Positions 25,057-34,576 are shown, numbered from the stretch's first letter. The stretch is DNA of 64,000 nt from Comamonadaceae bacterium (GCA_027486755.1 JAIXOM010000043.1:1-64000), one strand, 5' to 3'. Numbers and translations are program-made. The notes: generated from the sequence alone by a model not told the origin.

Positions 25057-25374
25057 TCAGAAACGCAGGAAATTCCAGGTGCGGGCGCCGCCCTGACCCG
25101 GCGCACCTCGGGTGTCGGCTGGCTTGACCTCATAGGCCGGCAGTTCGCCCTTGGGCTGAACCACGATGCTCTGGGTCTGACCGCCCACCCGCAACTCGTC
25201 GATCCGGCTGCCGCCGTCCTCGGTACGGATACGCTCTATGGTCTGGTTGCTGCGGCCCGGTTCGAGCGCCGGGTCCAAGGGCCGGCTCGGCGCAGGGCTG
25301 GTTTGGGCCCAAGCGCCGGAGGCCGCAAGCAGGGCCAGGCTGCTCAGCATGGCGTTGAGGCGGTGTTTAGGCAT
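25057..25374 (-). CDS. DUF2782 domain periplasmic protein
   Basis: This 105-residue protein has a signal peptide (MPKHRLNAMLSSLALLAASG, cleavage after WAQ) and a small conserved domain containing IERIRTEDGGSRIDELRVGGQT. The ORF track starts much further upstream inside the polA region; ATG 25374 gives the normal DUF2782 length. The function of the family is unknown. It precedes thrB by 21 bases and is divergent from polA. Confidence 0.82.
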   Translation of the reverse strand: MPKHRLNAMLSSLALLAASGAWAQTSPAPSRPLDPALEPGRSNQTIERIRTEDGGSRIDELRVGGQTQSIVVQPKGELPAYEVKPADTRGAPGQGGARTWNFLRF

Positions 25375-25482
25375 GTCCACATTGTAGGTCGGCCCCTTTG
25401 CGCCCCGCTGCGCCAGGGGATGCGCTGGCCACGGCGCGGCTCCGGTGGCCTCGCCGTCAGCGGCTTGCCTGACAATGCGCTC

Positions 25483-28233
25483 ATGAGTCAGAAAACCCTG
25501 CTGCTGGTCGACGGATCCAGCTACCTCTACCGCGCTTTTCATGCCATGCCCGATTTGCGGGCAGTGCCGGGCGATCCGGCCAGCCCGGCCACCGGGGCCA
25601 TCCGCGGCATGATCAACATGATGCAAAAGCTGCGCAAGGACGTGCGGGCCGACTATGCCGCCTGCGTGTTCGACGCCAAGGGCCCGACCTTTCGCGATGC
25701 GATCTACCCGGCCTACAAGGCCCAGCGCGCGCCCATGCCCGATGACTTGCGCAGCCAGATTGAGCCTATCCATGAACTGATCCGGCTCATGGGTTGGAAG
25801 GTGCTGGATGTACCGGGGGTCGAGGCTGACGATGTGATCGGCACCCTGGCCAGCCTGGCCGCCGCCCAGGGCGTGGAGGTGACCGTCTCCAGCGGCGACA
25901 AGGACTTGTCGCAGCTGGTCAATTCGCACATCACCATCATCGACACGATGAATGACAAGCGCCGCGATGTGGCCGGCGTGCAGGCTGAATTTGGCGTGCC
26001 GCCCGAACGCATGGTGGATTTTCAGGCCCTGGTCGGCGATGCAGTGGACAACGTGCCGGGTGTGCCCAAGGTGGGGCCCAAGACAGCGGCCAAGTGGCTG
26101 CAGGAATACGGCACGCTCGATGCGCTGATCGAGCGCGCCCAGGAGATCAAGGGCGTTGCCGGCGAAAACCTGCGCGCCAGCCTGAATTGGCTGCCCACCG
26201 GGCGCGAGCTTCTAAGCATCAAGACGGACTGCGACCTCAGCGGCCATGTGCAGGGTCTGCCGGATCTGGCTGACCTGCATCTGGCTGAGCAGCAAGGTCC
26301 GGCCTTGCTGGATTTTTATGAGCGCTATGGCTTCAAGACCCTGGCTCGCTCCATGCAGGGGCAGGCGCCTGCTGCCATGGAAGACGCCGCTCCGCCGACT
26401 TCTGGCGAGTTGTTCAGCCGGCCTGCCTTGGACCTGCAGTACGAGACCGTGCTCAGCTGGCCGGCCTTGGAGGCCCTGGTCGAGCGTTTGCAGGCGGCCC
26501 CTCTGGTGGCCCTGGATACTGAGACCGACTCCCTGGTCGAGATGCGGGCGCGCATTGTCGGGCTGAGCTTTAGCCTGGGCCCGGGCCAGGCGGCTTATCT
26601 GCCGCTGGCCCATGACTACCCGGGCGCGCCCGATCAGCTGCCGCTTGAGCGGGTGCTCGAGCGCCTGCGGCCCTGGCTGGAGGATGCGGGCCGGGCCAAG
26701 CTGGGCCAGCACATCAAGTACGACCGCCATGTGTTTGCCAACCACGGCATCGAGGTGCGAGGCTACCGCCATGACACCATGCTGCAAAGCTATGTACTCG
26801 AAGCGCACAAGCCGCATGGCTTGAGCAGCTTGGCCGAACGCCACGTCGGCCGTCGCGGCATCAGCTATGAGGACCTGTGCGGCAAGGGCGCCAACCAGAT
26901 CAAGTTTGGTCAGGTCGAGATTGCCAAGGCGGCTGAGTACTCCTGCGAGGACGCCGACCAGTGTTTCGATGTGCACCGGGTGCTCTGGCCGCAGATCGAG
27001 GCCGACGCGCAGCTGCGCTTCATCTACGAGCTGGAAATTGCCTCCAGCGAGGCGCTGTTTCACATCGAGCGCCACGGCGTTCTGATTGATGCGCCCATGC
27101 TGGCGCGCCAGAGCGCTGAGCTGGGCCTGCGCATCGTGGCGCTGGAGCAGCAGGCCTATGAGTTGGCGGGCCAGCCCTTTAACCTGGCCAGCCCCAAGCA
27201 GATTGGAGAGATTTTCTTTGGCAAGCTGGGCCTGCCGGTGGTCAAGAAAACCGCCACTGGGGCGCCCAGCACCGACGAGGAGGTGCTGGAAAAGCTGGCC
27301 GAAGACTATCCGCTGCCGGCCAAGATTTTGGAGCACCGCAGCCTGTCCAAGCTCAAGGGCACTTACACCGACAAGCTCGGCGCCATGGCCGATCCGCACA
27401 CCGGCCGGGTCCATACCCACTATGCCCAGGCGGTGGCGGTGACTGGGCGCCTCTCAAGCAATGACCCGAACCTGCAGAACATCCCGATCCGCACGCCCGA
27501 AGGGCGGCGCGTGCGCGAAGCCTTTGTCCCCCCGCCAGGCTGGCTGATCGCCAGCGCCGACTACTCGCAGATCGAGCTGCGCATCATGGCCCACATCAGC
27601 GAAGACCCGGCTTTGCTGGCCGCCTTCAGCCAGGGACTGGACGTGCACAAAGCCACCGCTGCCGAGGTGTTTGGCGTGAGCCTGGAGCAGGTCAGCAGCG
27701 AGCAGCGCCGCTATGCCAAGGTGATCAACTTTGGCTTGATCTACGGCATGAGCAGCTTTGGCCTGGCCAAAAACCTGGGTATAGAAACCAAGGCGGCTGC
27801 GGCCTACATCGACCGCTACTTTCAGCGCTATCCGGGCGTCAAACGCTATATGGACGAAACCCGGCTGATGGCCAAGAGCCAGGGCTATGTGCAGACGGTC
27901 TTTGGGCGGCGCCTGTATCTGCCTGAGATCAATTCGCCCAACGGCCCCCGGCGTGCCGGCGCAGAGCGGGCGGCCATCAATGCGCCCATGCAGGGCACCG
28001 CCGCCGACCTGATCAAGATGAGCATGGTGCAGGTTTTGCAGGCCATCGCCGCGCAGCAGCGCCAGTGCCGCATCATCATGCAGGTGCATGACGAACTGGT
28101 GCTGGAGCTGCCCGAGTCTGAAAAAGACTGGGTGCGCAGCGAGCTTCCCCGACTGATGGCTGGTGTGGCCCAGTTGCGGGTGCCGCTGCTGGCCGAGGTC
28201 GGGTTTGGGCCTAACTGGGAACAGGCGCACTGA
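25483..28233 (+). CDS. polA: DNA polymerase I
   Basis: This 916-residue polymerase fills gaps and removes RNA primers. Start ATG 25483 (MSQKTLLLVDGSSYLYRAFHA) is the family start; the 60 codons before it are not conserved. The 5'-3' exonuclease domain covers about residues 1-300, and the 3'-5' exonuclease domain shows an intact DTETD motif near residue 345, so proofreading is probably kept. The polymerase domain has motif A ADYSQIELRIMAHIS, motif B RRYAKVINFGLIYGMSSFG and motif C QVHDELVLE. A hairpin lies 15 bases after the stop. Confidence 0.96.
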   Translation: MSQKTLLLVDGSSYLYRAFHAMPDLRAVPGDPASPATGAIRGMINMMQKLRKDVRADYAACVFDAKGPTFRDAIYPAYKAQRAPMPDDLRSQIEPIHELIRLMGWKVLDVPGVEADDVIGTLASLAAAQGVEVTVSSGDKDLSQLVNSHITIIDTMNDKRRDVAGVQAEFGVPPERMVDFQALVGDAVDNVPGVPKVGPKTAAKWLQEYGTLDALIERAQEIKGVAGENLRASLNWLPTGRELLSIKTDCDLSGHVQGLPDLADLHLAEQQGPALLDFYERYGFKTLARSMQGQAPAAMEDAAPPTSGELFSRPALDLQYETVLSWPALEALVERLQAAPLVALDTETDSLVEMRARIVGLSFSLGPGQAAYLPLAHDYPGAPDQLPLERVLERLRPWLEDAGRAKLGQHIKYDRHVFANHGIEVRGYRHDTMLQSYVLEAHKPHGLSSLAERHVGRRGISYEDLCGKGANQIKFGQVEIAKAAEYSCEDADQCFDVHRVLWPQIEADAQLRFIYELEIASSEALFHIERHGVLIDAPMLARQSAELGLRIVALEQQAYELAGQPFNLASPKQIGEIFFGKLGLPVVKKTATGAPSTDEEVLEKLAEDYPLPAKILEHRSLSKLKGTYTDKLGAMADPHTGRVHTHYAQAVAVTGRLSSNDPNLQNIPIRTPEGRRVREAFVPPPGWLIASADYSQIELRIMAHISEDPALLAAFSQGLDVHKATAAEVFGVSLEQVSSEQRRYAKVINFGLIYGMSSFGLAKNLGIETKAAAAYIDRYFQRYPGVKRYMDETRLMAKSQGYVQTVFGRRLYLPEINSPNGPRRAGAERAAINAPMQGTAADLIKMSMVQVLQAIAAQQRQCRIIMQVHDELVLELPESEKDWVRSELPRLMAGVAQLRVPLLAEVGFGPNWEQAH

Positions 28234-28248
28234 GCTTGAAGCACTCGG

Positions 28249-28277
28249 GGCGCAGGCTGAGCCAATAACCCTGCGCC
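28249..28277 (+). terminator. Hairpin after polA
   Basis: GGCGCAGG and CCTGCGCC form an 8-bp perfect stem with a 13-base loop, 15 bases after the polA stop. Only scattered T residues follow (TTCTTTCT some 20 bases later), so it is a weak intrinsic terminator at best. Confidence 0.45.
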
Positions 28278-28341
28278 GCAGTCGGGGCAGCTTCTTTCTA
28301 TGATTCGTCCAACCCTTCACAACTTTTCAGGAGACTACCCC

Positions 28342-29250
28342 ATGATGAACCAAGATTTGCTGGCCGACAGCCAGGCTTTGCTCGACAGCCCCGCAGACGC
28401 AGCGCCAGCTTCGCGCCGCACCGCCCTCAAGGCGGCTCTCGGCGTGGGCTATGCCGCAGCGGCCATGCCCATCATGGCGCAGACCGCCATCAAAACGCCG
28501 GCCGACGGTCTGCGCACCGGTGAAATCAGCTTTGAAGTGGCCGGGTTCAAGGTGCCGGCCTATTTCGCCGCGCCCGCGGGCAAGACCGACCTGCCAGTGA
28601 TTTTGGTGATCCATGAGATTTTTGGCGTGCATGAGTACATCGCCGATACCGCCCGCCGACTGGCCCGGGCGGGCTTTATGGCTGTGGCGCCTGAGCTCTT
28701 TGCCCGCCAGGGCGACCCGAGCAGCTACGGCGAAATCGCCAAGCTGCAGTCCGAGTTGGTCAGCAAGGTGGCCGATGCCCAGGTCATGGCCGACCTTGAT
28801 GGAGCGGTCAAATGGGCCTCGGCCAACGGCGGCAGCGCGCAGAAGGTGGGCATCACCGGCTTTTGCTGGGGTGGCCGCATCACCTGGCTGTATGCCCAGC
28901 AGCGTCCGGTTAAAGCGGGTGTGGCCTGGTACGGACGTCTGGTGGGTGCCAGCACGCCGATGACGCCCAGCCATCCGGTGCAAGGTGCGGCCAATATGCA
29001 AGGGCCGGTGCTCGGCCTGTATGGCGGCGCCGACACGGGCATTCCGGTGGCCACCGTCGATCAGATGAAGCAGGCGCTGGCCGAGGCGGCGGGCAAAGGT
29101 AACCGGGCTGCGCAGCAATCGAGCTTTGTGGTCTACCCGGATGCGCCGCACGCCTTCCACGCCGACTACCGCCCCAGCTACCGCAAAGAGCCGGCTGAGG
29201 ACGGCTTTCGCCGGGCGGTGGAGTGGTTCCGTAGCCACGGCTTGAGCTGA
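28342..29250 (+). CDS. Exported dienelactone hydrolase-family protein
   Basis: This 302-residue alpha/beta hydrolase has a Tat-like signal (SRRTALKAALGVGYAAAA) and the DLH nucleophile segment GITGFCWGGR, where Cys acts as nucleophile. The catalytic His lies in PHAFHADYRPSY near the C-terminus. GGAG stands about 10 bases before ATG 28342. Family members open lactone rings such as dienelactone, but secreted versions like this one have no assigned substrate. It stands alone between polA and the ZIP gene. Confidence 0.88.
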   Translation: MMNQDLLADSQALLDSPADAAPASRRTALKAALGVGYAAAAMPIMAQTAIKTPADGLRTGEISFEVAGFKVPAYFAAPAGKTDLPVILVIHEIFGVHEYIADTARRLARAGFMAVAPELFARQGDPSSYGEIAKLQSELVSKVADAQVMADLDGAVKWASANGGSAQKVGITGFCWGGRITWLYAQQRPVKAGVAWYGRLVGASTPMTPSHPVQGAANMQGPVLGLYGGADTGIPVATVDQMKQALAEAAGKGNRAAQQSSFVVYPDAPHAFHADYRPSYRKEPAEDGFRRAVEWFRSHGLS

Positions 29251-29405
29251 GCGGCGCGCCCTCGTCAGGGGGGGTCTTTGAGATTGGGATAATCGGGCTG
29301 CGGGTCTGGCCTTGACGTGGCCATGGCTTCGCAGTCCCGGGGGGCAGCGTAGCTGGCGCTCGGGCCTGGCCCTGGGCCCGACCGACGACCTGATTGCCTC
29401 TTTTT

Positions 29406-30269
29406 ATGATCCTGACCGCCATCCTCCTGGCCACCCTGGCTGCCGGCATCGGCAGCGTTTGGCTTGCGGCCCTGCTGAGCTTTGGCCTGCTTGCGCGCTA
29501 CACCCAGCACATGCTCAGCATGGCCGCTGGCGCCTTGCTCGCGACCTCCTTCATGCTGCTGCTGCCCGAGGCCTTCGAGTCCGAAGTTTCTCCGCAGCGC
29601 CTTTTCACCACCGTTCTGCTTTCGCTGGTTTTCTTTTTCCTGCTCGATAAGGCCGAGCTCTGGCACCATGGCCATGAGCATGGCAAGTCCGCGCATGACG
29701 AGCCGGGGGCGCACGGCGGGAAGGGCGAGGAGGGCGGGGGCCTCCACGGGCACCATCATGCGCCTCACCATGGGCATAGTCACGGGCATGATCATGGCAA
29801 GGACCTCAGGTCCGGCGGCTGGGCGGTGCTGGCCGGCGACAGCCTGCACTGCTTTGCCGACGGTGTGCTGATTGCCTCGGCCTTTATGGCCGACATGCGG
29901 CTGGGTGTGCTGGCGGCTCTGGCGGTGTTGATGCACGAAGTCCCCCATCACATGGGCGACCTGACGGTGGTGCGCGCCAGCAGCGACAACCGGCGGGCGG
30001 CCCTGATCAAGGTGTCGATGGCCGGCTCGGTCACAGCCCTGGGCGGCTTGGTTGGCTACTTTCTGGTCGAGCAACTGCGTGAGCAACTGCCTTACTTTCT
30101 GGTGGTAGCCGCCAGCAGCTTCATGTATGTGGCTCTGGCCGACCTGATTCCCCAGCTGCAAAAACGCCTGAGCATGCGCCAGACCGGCGCCCAGCTCTTC
30201 TGGCTGGGCCTGGGCCTGGGCCTGGTCAGCCTGGCGACGCAAATCGCGCACAGCGGACACGGCCACTGA
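29406..30269 (+). CDS. ZIP-family divalent metal transporter
   Basis: This 287-residue membrane protein has about eight transmembrane segments and a long His-rich cytoplasmic loop (HGHHHAPHHGHSHGHDHG, about residues 115-135) that marks ZIP (SLC39) zinc importers. The metal-site helices contain DSLHCFADGVLIA and HEVPHHMGDL. ATG 29406 is preferred to the TTG at 29394. The 155-base gap before it shows no clear zinc operator. Confidence 0.92.
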   Translation: MILTAILLATLAAGIGSVWLAALLSFGLLARYTQHMLSMAAGALLATSFMLLLPEAFESEVSPQRLFTTVLLSLVFFFLLDKAELWHHGHEHGKSAHDEPGAHGGKGEEGGGLHGHHHAPHHGHSHGHDHGKDLRSGGWAVLAGDSLHCFADGVLIASAFMADMRLGVLAALAVLMHEVPHHMGDLTVVRASSDNRRAALIKVSMAGSVTALGGLVGYFLVEQLREQLPYFLVVAASSFMYVALADLIPQLQKRLSMRQTGAQLFWLGLGLGLVSLATQIAHSGHGH

Positions 30270-30459
30270 GCTTGCTGGCGCGGTGCCGGCCGACACCGCG
30301 ACGCGAAGGCCACCCCCCATAGGGCTGCTGCCTGCGCCCGATCATGGCTGCAGGTGGCGCAGGCGATCTGATGACTTGGGCTTCGCCGGCCGATGAGGTC
30401 GGTCCCCGGGCAGTTCGTCCCTAGCGCCTTTCTTCGTTCGATGATGGAAAGGATGCCCC

Positions 30460-31083
30460 ATGAAACACACAAACTACCACCGTGCCAGCTTGGCTTTGAC
30501 CAGCTTGGTATTGGCTCTGCAGGCGCAGCCTGTATTGGCGCAGGGTGAAATCACACCTTCGCCGTCGATGCGGCCGGACACCAGCGTCAGCAGCAGCGGT
30601 CTGAGCGCGGTCGATCGTACTTTCCTCTTGCGGGCCTCGGCCGACGAGCTGTTCGAGCTGGAAATGAGCCGCTTGGCAGCGGAAAAGTCTACCGCTCCCG
30701 ACCTGCAAGCCTATGCCAAAAAGCTGGTCGAGCAGCATCTGGCGGTGCAGCAGGAACTTGCTGGCTTGGCCCAATCCAAGGGCTTGACTTTGCCCAATAC
30801 CCTGAGTGCGGCTCGGCAACGCGAGATCATGAGCTTGCAAAGCCTGTCGGGCGATGACTTCGATCGCCAGTACTTTCAATCGGTGGGACTGCGGGCGCAC
30901 CGACAGAACATCAGTCTCTTCAGCGATGCCAGCCTGCGGTCGCAGGACCCGGATGTGCGGGCCTGGGCCAACAAAATGCTACCGGCGCAGGAGCAACATC
31001 TGTCGGATGCCCGGGCTCTGCCATCGGCCGGCAGACTCACTTACACCCCCTTCGACTCGTCGGCACCGCAGACGGGGATGTAA
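30460..31083 (+). CDS. DUF4142 exported protein
   Basis: This 207-residue protein has a signal peptide (ending PVLAQ) and a helical DUF4142 domain of ferritin-like character: VDRTFLLRASADELFELEMSRLA, then QAYAKKLVEQHLAVQQEL. The family is common in the periplasm or outer layer of proteobacteria and its function is not known. A GGAAAGGA stretch precedes ATG 30460. The 190 bases before it hold no recognisable gene. Confidence 0.85.
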   Translation: MKHTNYHRASLALTSLVLALQAQPVLAQGEITPSPSMRPDTSVSSSGLSAVDRTFLLRASADELFELEMSRLAAEKSTAPDLQAYAKKLVEQHLAVQQELAGLAQSKGLTLPNTLSAARQREIMSLQSLSGDDFDRQYFQSVGLRAHRQNISLFSDASLRSQDPDVRAWANKMLPAQEQHLSDARALPSAGRLTYTPFDSSAPQTGM

Positions 31084-31117
31084 GGGCCAGCGGAGCGTTG
31101 CTGGTGGTGCGACGTTT

Positions 31118-31984
31118 TTAGCCGCGCGCCACCGGCCGGGCCGGGTCGCTGCACCACTGGCTCCAGCTGCCTGCAAACAGGCCGGCGCGCCCGAGGCCGG
31201 CGATTTCCATGGCCAGCAGGTTGGCGGTGGCGGTCACGCCGCTGCCGCACTGGTGAACCACGGTAGCCGGGTCGCGCCCGCCCAGCAGGCTCAGGAATTC
31301 CTGGCGCAGCTCTTCCGGCGCCCGGAAGCGACCTTGGGCGTCCATATTGAGGTTGTAGGGCCGGTTCAGTGCGCCGGGGATGTGGCCGGCCACCGGGTCC
31401 AGGGGCTCGACCTCACCGCGGTAGCGGGGCTCGGCACGGGCGTCGACCACCGTTTGTTGACTTTGGTGCAGTTCACGCTCGACCTGCTCAACGGTTACCA
31501 GCGTCGCCAGCGGCGAATTGAGCGCAAAAGTGCCTGGTAAGGGCCGATGGCCGGGCCCGCTTTCAAGTGCGCCGCCAATAGCCTGCCAGGCGGCCAAGCC
31601 GCCGTCGAGCACCGCCACCGCCTCATGGCCGCACCACTTGAGCATCCACCACAGGCGGCCGCAGAAGCTGCTGCCTTGTCGGTCATAGACCACCACTTGC
31701 ATGCCGGCATTCAGGCCCATGCTGGCCAGCCACTGCGCAAAGCGCTGGCGGTCCGGCAGGGGATGGCGGCCACCGCTGGCCGGTGCTGGCTCGGCGGCGC
31801 TGCGCTTGTCGCTCAGGTCGGTGTCGAGGTCGGCGTAACTTGCGCCTGGCAAGTGCTCGGCCGCGTATTGCTGTCGGCCCAGGCCGGGCTTCATCAGGTC
31901 GAAGCTGCAGTCAAAAATCTTCAGGGCTGCGCCTTGCTGCAGCAGGCTCTGAAGTTGCTCGGCGGTGATCAAGGGGGTGTGCAT
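31118..31984 (-). CDS. sseA: 3-mercaptopyruvate/thiosulfate sulfurtransferase
   Basis: This 288-residue protein has two rhodanese domains. The C-terminal active loop is CGSGVTA near residue 239, the form found in mercaptopyruvate sulfurtransferases, while thiosulfate enzymes usually have CRKGVTA. It moves sulfur from 3-mercaptopyruvate to an acceptor such as cyanide or thioredoxin. ATG 31984 (MHTPLITAEQLQ) is chosen over an upstream in-frame start in the neighbouring gene. It follows the EamA gene by 10 bases on the same strand. Confidence 0.92.
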   Translation of the reverse strand: MHTPLITAEQLQSLLQQGAALKIFDCSFDLMKPGLGRQQYAAEHLPGASYADLDTDLSDKRSAAEPAPASGGRHPLPDRQRFAQWLASMGLNAGMQVVVYDRQGSSFCGRLWWMLKWCGHEAVAVLDGGLAAWQAIGGALESGPGHRPLPGTFALNSPLATLVTVEQVERELHQSQQTVVDARAEPRYRGEVEPLDPVAGHIPGALNRPYNLNMDAQGRFRAPEELRQEFLSLLGGRDPATVVHQCGSGVTATANLLAMEIAGLGRAGLFAGSWSQWCSDPARPVARG

Positions 31985-31994
31985 GGTGTGTGTC

Positions 31995-32927
31995 TCAGGA
32001 GTTCTGGGCGGGTGCGCCGGGCACAGTGCGCTCGCGCAGGATGGTCGCAAGGATGCCGCTGGCGGTGATGATCGCCATGCCCAGCCAGGCGATCAGGGCA
32101 ATCTCGTCGCCGAACAACAGCAGGCTGTAGAGGGCGCCGAACACGATACCACTGTACTGGAGGTTGGCCACCAGCAGGGTGGCGCCTTGGCTGTAGGCGC
32201 GGGTCATGCACCACTGACCCAGGGTGGCCAGAGCGCCCATGGGGAGCAACCACAGGCCTGCCTGCCAGTCCCAGACCGAGATGCCGCCCACCGCCATGCT
32301 CAGCGCGCCGCAGCCGGTGCAAGCCAGTGCGAAGTAAAACACGGTGCGCTCGGCCGGCTCGCCCAGGCGCCCCAGCGTCGTCACCTGTAGGTAGGCCATG
32401 GCCGAGACCAGGCCCGACATCAGGCCGACGAGACCGGCGAACAACTGGTTTTGCTCCAATGTCGGCCGCAGGATCATCACCACGCCTGCGAAGCTGGCCA
32501 GAACTGCCAGCATCAATGGGCCCTGTTGAGCACTTGGCTGGCCCAGGCGAAGGCCCAGCAACAACTGCCCTCCGATCAGGAAAGCGCCGATCCAGATGCT
32601 GCTCATGTAGTTGAGCGTCATCGCGGTGGCCAGGGGCAGGGCGGCAATGGCGTAGTACCAGGCGCCCAGTGAGACCACGCCGCTGACGCTGCGCCAGGCA
32701 TGGGCTGCGGGCACTGGGGTGCGCCATTCGATCCGGCCCGCGCGCAATGCCGCACCCATGATGAGGGCGCTGATCAGCCCCCGGTAGAACACCAACTCGC
32801 CGGCCTGGAAATGGGCGCTGGCGTATTTGACGCACACGCCCATGGTGGCAAAGGCCAGGGAACCCAGCAGCATCCACAGGGCCGCCCGCCGCTGCTGGGC
32901 CTGCGCGGGTAGGAGCAGTGGGCTCAA
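31995..32927 (-). CDS. EamA/DMT-family membrane transporter
   Basis: This protein of about 310 residues has ten predicted membrane helices in two EamA repeats (first SLAFATMGVCVKYASAHF, second starting around LMLAVLASFAGVVMI). The start is placed at the TTG that overlaps the Rieske gene stop as TTGA; ATG 32873 is the alternative and gives 292 residues. DMT exporters move metabolites or amino acids outward; the substrate is unknown. It is translationally coupled to the oxygenase gene upstream. Confidence 0.87.
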   Translation of the reverse strand: MSPLLLPAQAQQRRAALWMLLGSLAFATMGVCVKYASAHFQAGELVFYRGLISALIMGAALRAGRIEWRTPVPAAHAWRSVSGVVSLGAWYYAIAALPLATAMTLNYMSSIWIGAFLIGGQLLLGLRLGQPSAQQGPLMLAVLASFAGVVMILRPTLEQNQLFAGLVGLMSGLVSAMAYLQVTTLGRLGEPAERTVFYFALACTGCGALSMAVGGISVWDWQAGLWLLPMGALATLGQWCMTRAYSQGATLLVANLQYSGIVFGALYSLLLFGDEIALIAWLGMAIITASGILATILRERTVPGAPAQNS

Positions 32928-34042
32928 ATGCTCTGGGTGGTTTTGGTAGCGCCCATTTCCCGCCGGTACCACTCGTGAAAGTGCTGCATACCGTCTTCCA
33001 TGGGGCTTTGATAGGGGCCGAACTCGTCGTCGCCGCGCTGCAGCAGGGCCAGTCGGCCAGCGTCCATGCGTTGGGCGATCTCGTCGTCTTCGACGCAGGT
33101 TTCTCTGTAGGCGGCCTGCTGAGCCTCGACGAATTCGCGTTCGAAGGCGCAGATTTCTTCGGGGTAGTAGAACTCGATCAGGTTGAGCGTCTTGTTGGGC
33201 CCTTGCGGGTGCAGGCTGCTGACCACCAGCACATGCGGATACCACTCCACCATGATGTGGGGGTAGTAGGTCAGCCAGATCGCGCCGTACTTGGGCGGCT
33301 CGCCTTTGCGGTATTGCAGCACCACATCGTGCCATTTTTTGTAGACGTCGGTGCCGGGTTTGCCCAGCTTATCGGACACGCCTACCGTCTGTACCGAGTA
33401 ATTGCGGCCCATCTGCCAGCGCAGGTCGTCGCAGGTGACGAAGTTGCCCAGACCGGGGTGGAAGGGCCCGACGTGGTAGTCCTCCAGGTAGACCTCGATG
33501 AAGGTCTTCCAGTTGTAGTTGCATTCGTGCAACTGAACCCGGTCGAGCTGAAAGCCGGTGAAGTCCAGGTCACTCAAGGCGCCCATGCCGGCCAGATCGC
33601 CGGCGATGTCGCGGCCGGTGTCCTCGAAGATCAGGCCGTTCCACGCGGTGGTTTTGTAGCGGTTGAGGTTCAGGCAGGGGTCGGTCTGAAAATGCGGTGC
33701 GCCGATCAACTCGCCGGCGGTGTTGTAGGTCCAGCGGTGCAGCGGGCAGACGATATTGCTGCCCGTGTTGCCGCGCCCCTTGAGCATCACCGCCTGGCGG
33801 TGGCGGCAGACGTTGGAGATCAATTCGATGCCGCTGGCGTTGCGCACCAGGGCCCGTCCTTCGGCTTCCTGGGGCAGGGCGTAAAAGTCGCCCACCTCGG
33901 GCACAGCCAGGGTATGACCGAGGTACTTCGGGCCGCGGGCGAACAGCTTTTGTTGCTCGCGCTCGTAGAGGGCCGGGTCGAAATAGCTGCTCACCGGCAG
34001 CTGGCTGGTCGCTTGCAGCAGTCGAAGGCTCAGATCGGACAT
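32924..34042 (-). CDS. Rieske non-heme iron oxygenase, alpha subunit type
   Basis: This 372-residue protein has an N-terminal Rieske [2Fe-2S] site CRHR...CPLHRW (about residues 78-101) and a mononuclear-iron domain with NWKTFIEVYLEDYHVGPFH, which supplies the His pair. It would hydroxylate or demethylate a small substrate using an unidentified reductase; none is encoded next to it. ATG 34042 (MSDLSLRLLQ) is chosen and the 23-codon extension rejected. It is divergent from xseB-ispA-dxs and coupled to the EamA exporter. Confidence 0.9.
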   Translation of the reverse strand: MSDLSLRLLQATSQLPVSSYFDPALYEREQQKLFARGPKYLGHTLAVPEVGDFYALPQEAEGRALVRNASGIELISNVCRHRQAVMLKGRGNTGSNIVCPLHRWTYNTAGELIGAPHFQTDPCLNLNRYKTTAWNGLIFEDTGRDIAGDLAGMGALSDLDFTGFQLDRVQLHECNYNWKTFIEVYLEDYHVGPFHPGLGNFVTCDDLRWQMGRNYSVQTVGVSDKLGKPGTDVYKKWHDVVLQYRKGEPPKYGAIWLTYYPHIMVEWYPHVLVVSSLHPQGPNKTLNLIEFYYPEEICAFEREFVEAQQAAYRETCVEDDEIAQRMDAGRLALLQRGDDEFGPYQSPMEDGMQHFHEWYRREMGATKTTQSI

Positions 34043-34231
34043 GGTGGAGGGCTGTAAAGCCGGCAAAGGCCATCGGGAGCTGCGCTGTGCCCCAAGGGCG
34101 CGCGCAGCCAACTCTCATCTTTCGGCGGGGCCTAGCCCGCCCAAGAGGGCCAAAGATTGTACCCCCGAGGGTCCTCAGGTCCAGTTTGGCGGGGGCCTTG
34201 GGGGCGGAAGGGTGTCGCCCGCGGAACGATT

Positions 34232-34249
34232 TGACACATTGCTGTGTCA
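34232..34249. promoter_or_regulatory. Perfect 18-bp palindrome upstream of xseB
   Basis: TGACACA-TTGC-TGTGTCA is a perfect 7-bp inverted repeat ending 7 bases before the xseB -35 box. It lies in the 273-base gap between the Rieske gene and xseB, which otherwise shows only the promoter. The half-sites resemble PpsR half-sites but point outward, so it is not a standard PpsR site. An operator for the isoprenoid operon is possible. Confidence 0.55.
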
Positions 34250-34256
34250 GGCGCCC

Positions 34257-34284
34257 TTGGCAGCAAATCTGCAGAGCCTAGAAT
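34257..34284 (+). promoter_or_regulatory. Promoter of xseB-ispA-dxs
   Basis: TTGGCA, a 16-base spacer and TAGAAT form a good sigma-70 type promoter ending 31 bases before ATG 34316. Since the -10 box covers the possible ATG at 34283, the later start codon is favoured for xseB. Confidence 0.65.
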
Positions 34285-34315
34285 GGTCGAGTCCTTAACT
34301 CAGGTGAAGAGCCCG

Positions 34316-34564
34316 ATGGCCATGCCAGAACCCAGTGATTCGAGTCCGTCCTTGCCTGTAGCGGCTGATTTCGAGTCGGCCATGCGTGAACTCGAGCAAT
34401 TGGTGGCCCGCCTCGAGGGCGGCCAATTGGCCTTGGACCAGTTGCTGGGCAGCTACCAACGGGGCACCGAGTTGCTGAGTTTTTGCCGGGGCAAACTCAA
34501 TGCTGTTGAAAACCAGATCAAGGTGCTTGAAGGCGGTGAGCTCAAGCCCTGGTCGGCTGCGTGA
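34316..34564 (+). CDS. xseB: Exodeoxyribonuclease VII small subunit
   Basis: This 82-residue subunit has the core [26 protein letters not shown], the standard XseB helical hairpin. It assembles with XseA (not in this window) to degrade single-stranded DNA. The start at 34316 (MAMPEPSD) follows AGGTGAAG; the earlier ATG 34283 lies in the -10 box. It is the first gene of xseB-ispA-dxs, a common bacterial arrangement. Confidence 0.92.
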   Translation: MAMPEPSDSSPSLPVAADFESAMRELEQLVARLEGGQLALDQLLGSYQRGTELLSFCRGKLNAVENQIKVLEGGELKPWSAA

Positions 34565-34576
34565 GGGGAGTCCAAG

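Noticed and set aside
34232-34249. PpsR site before xseB
   Set aside because: The TGACA and TGTCA halves point outward, opposite to the TGT-N12-ACA arrangement; kept only as an unassigned palindrome.
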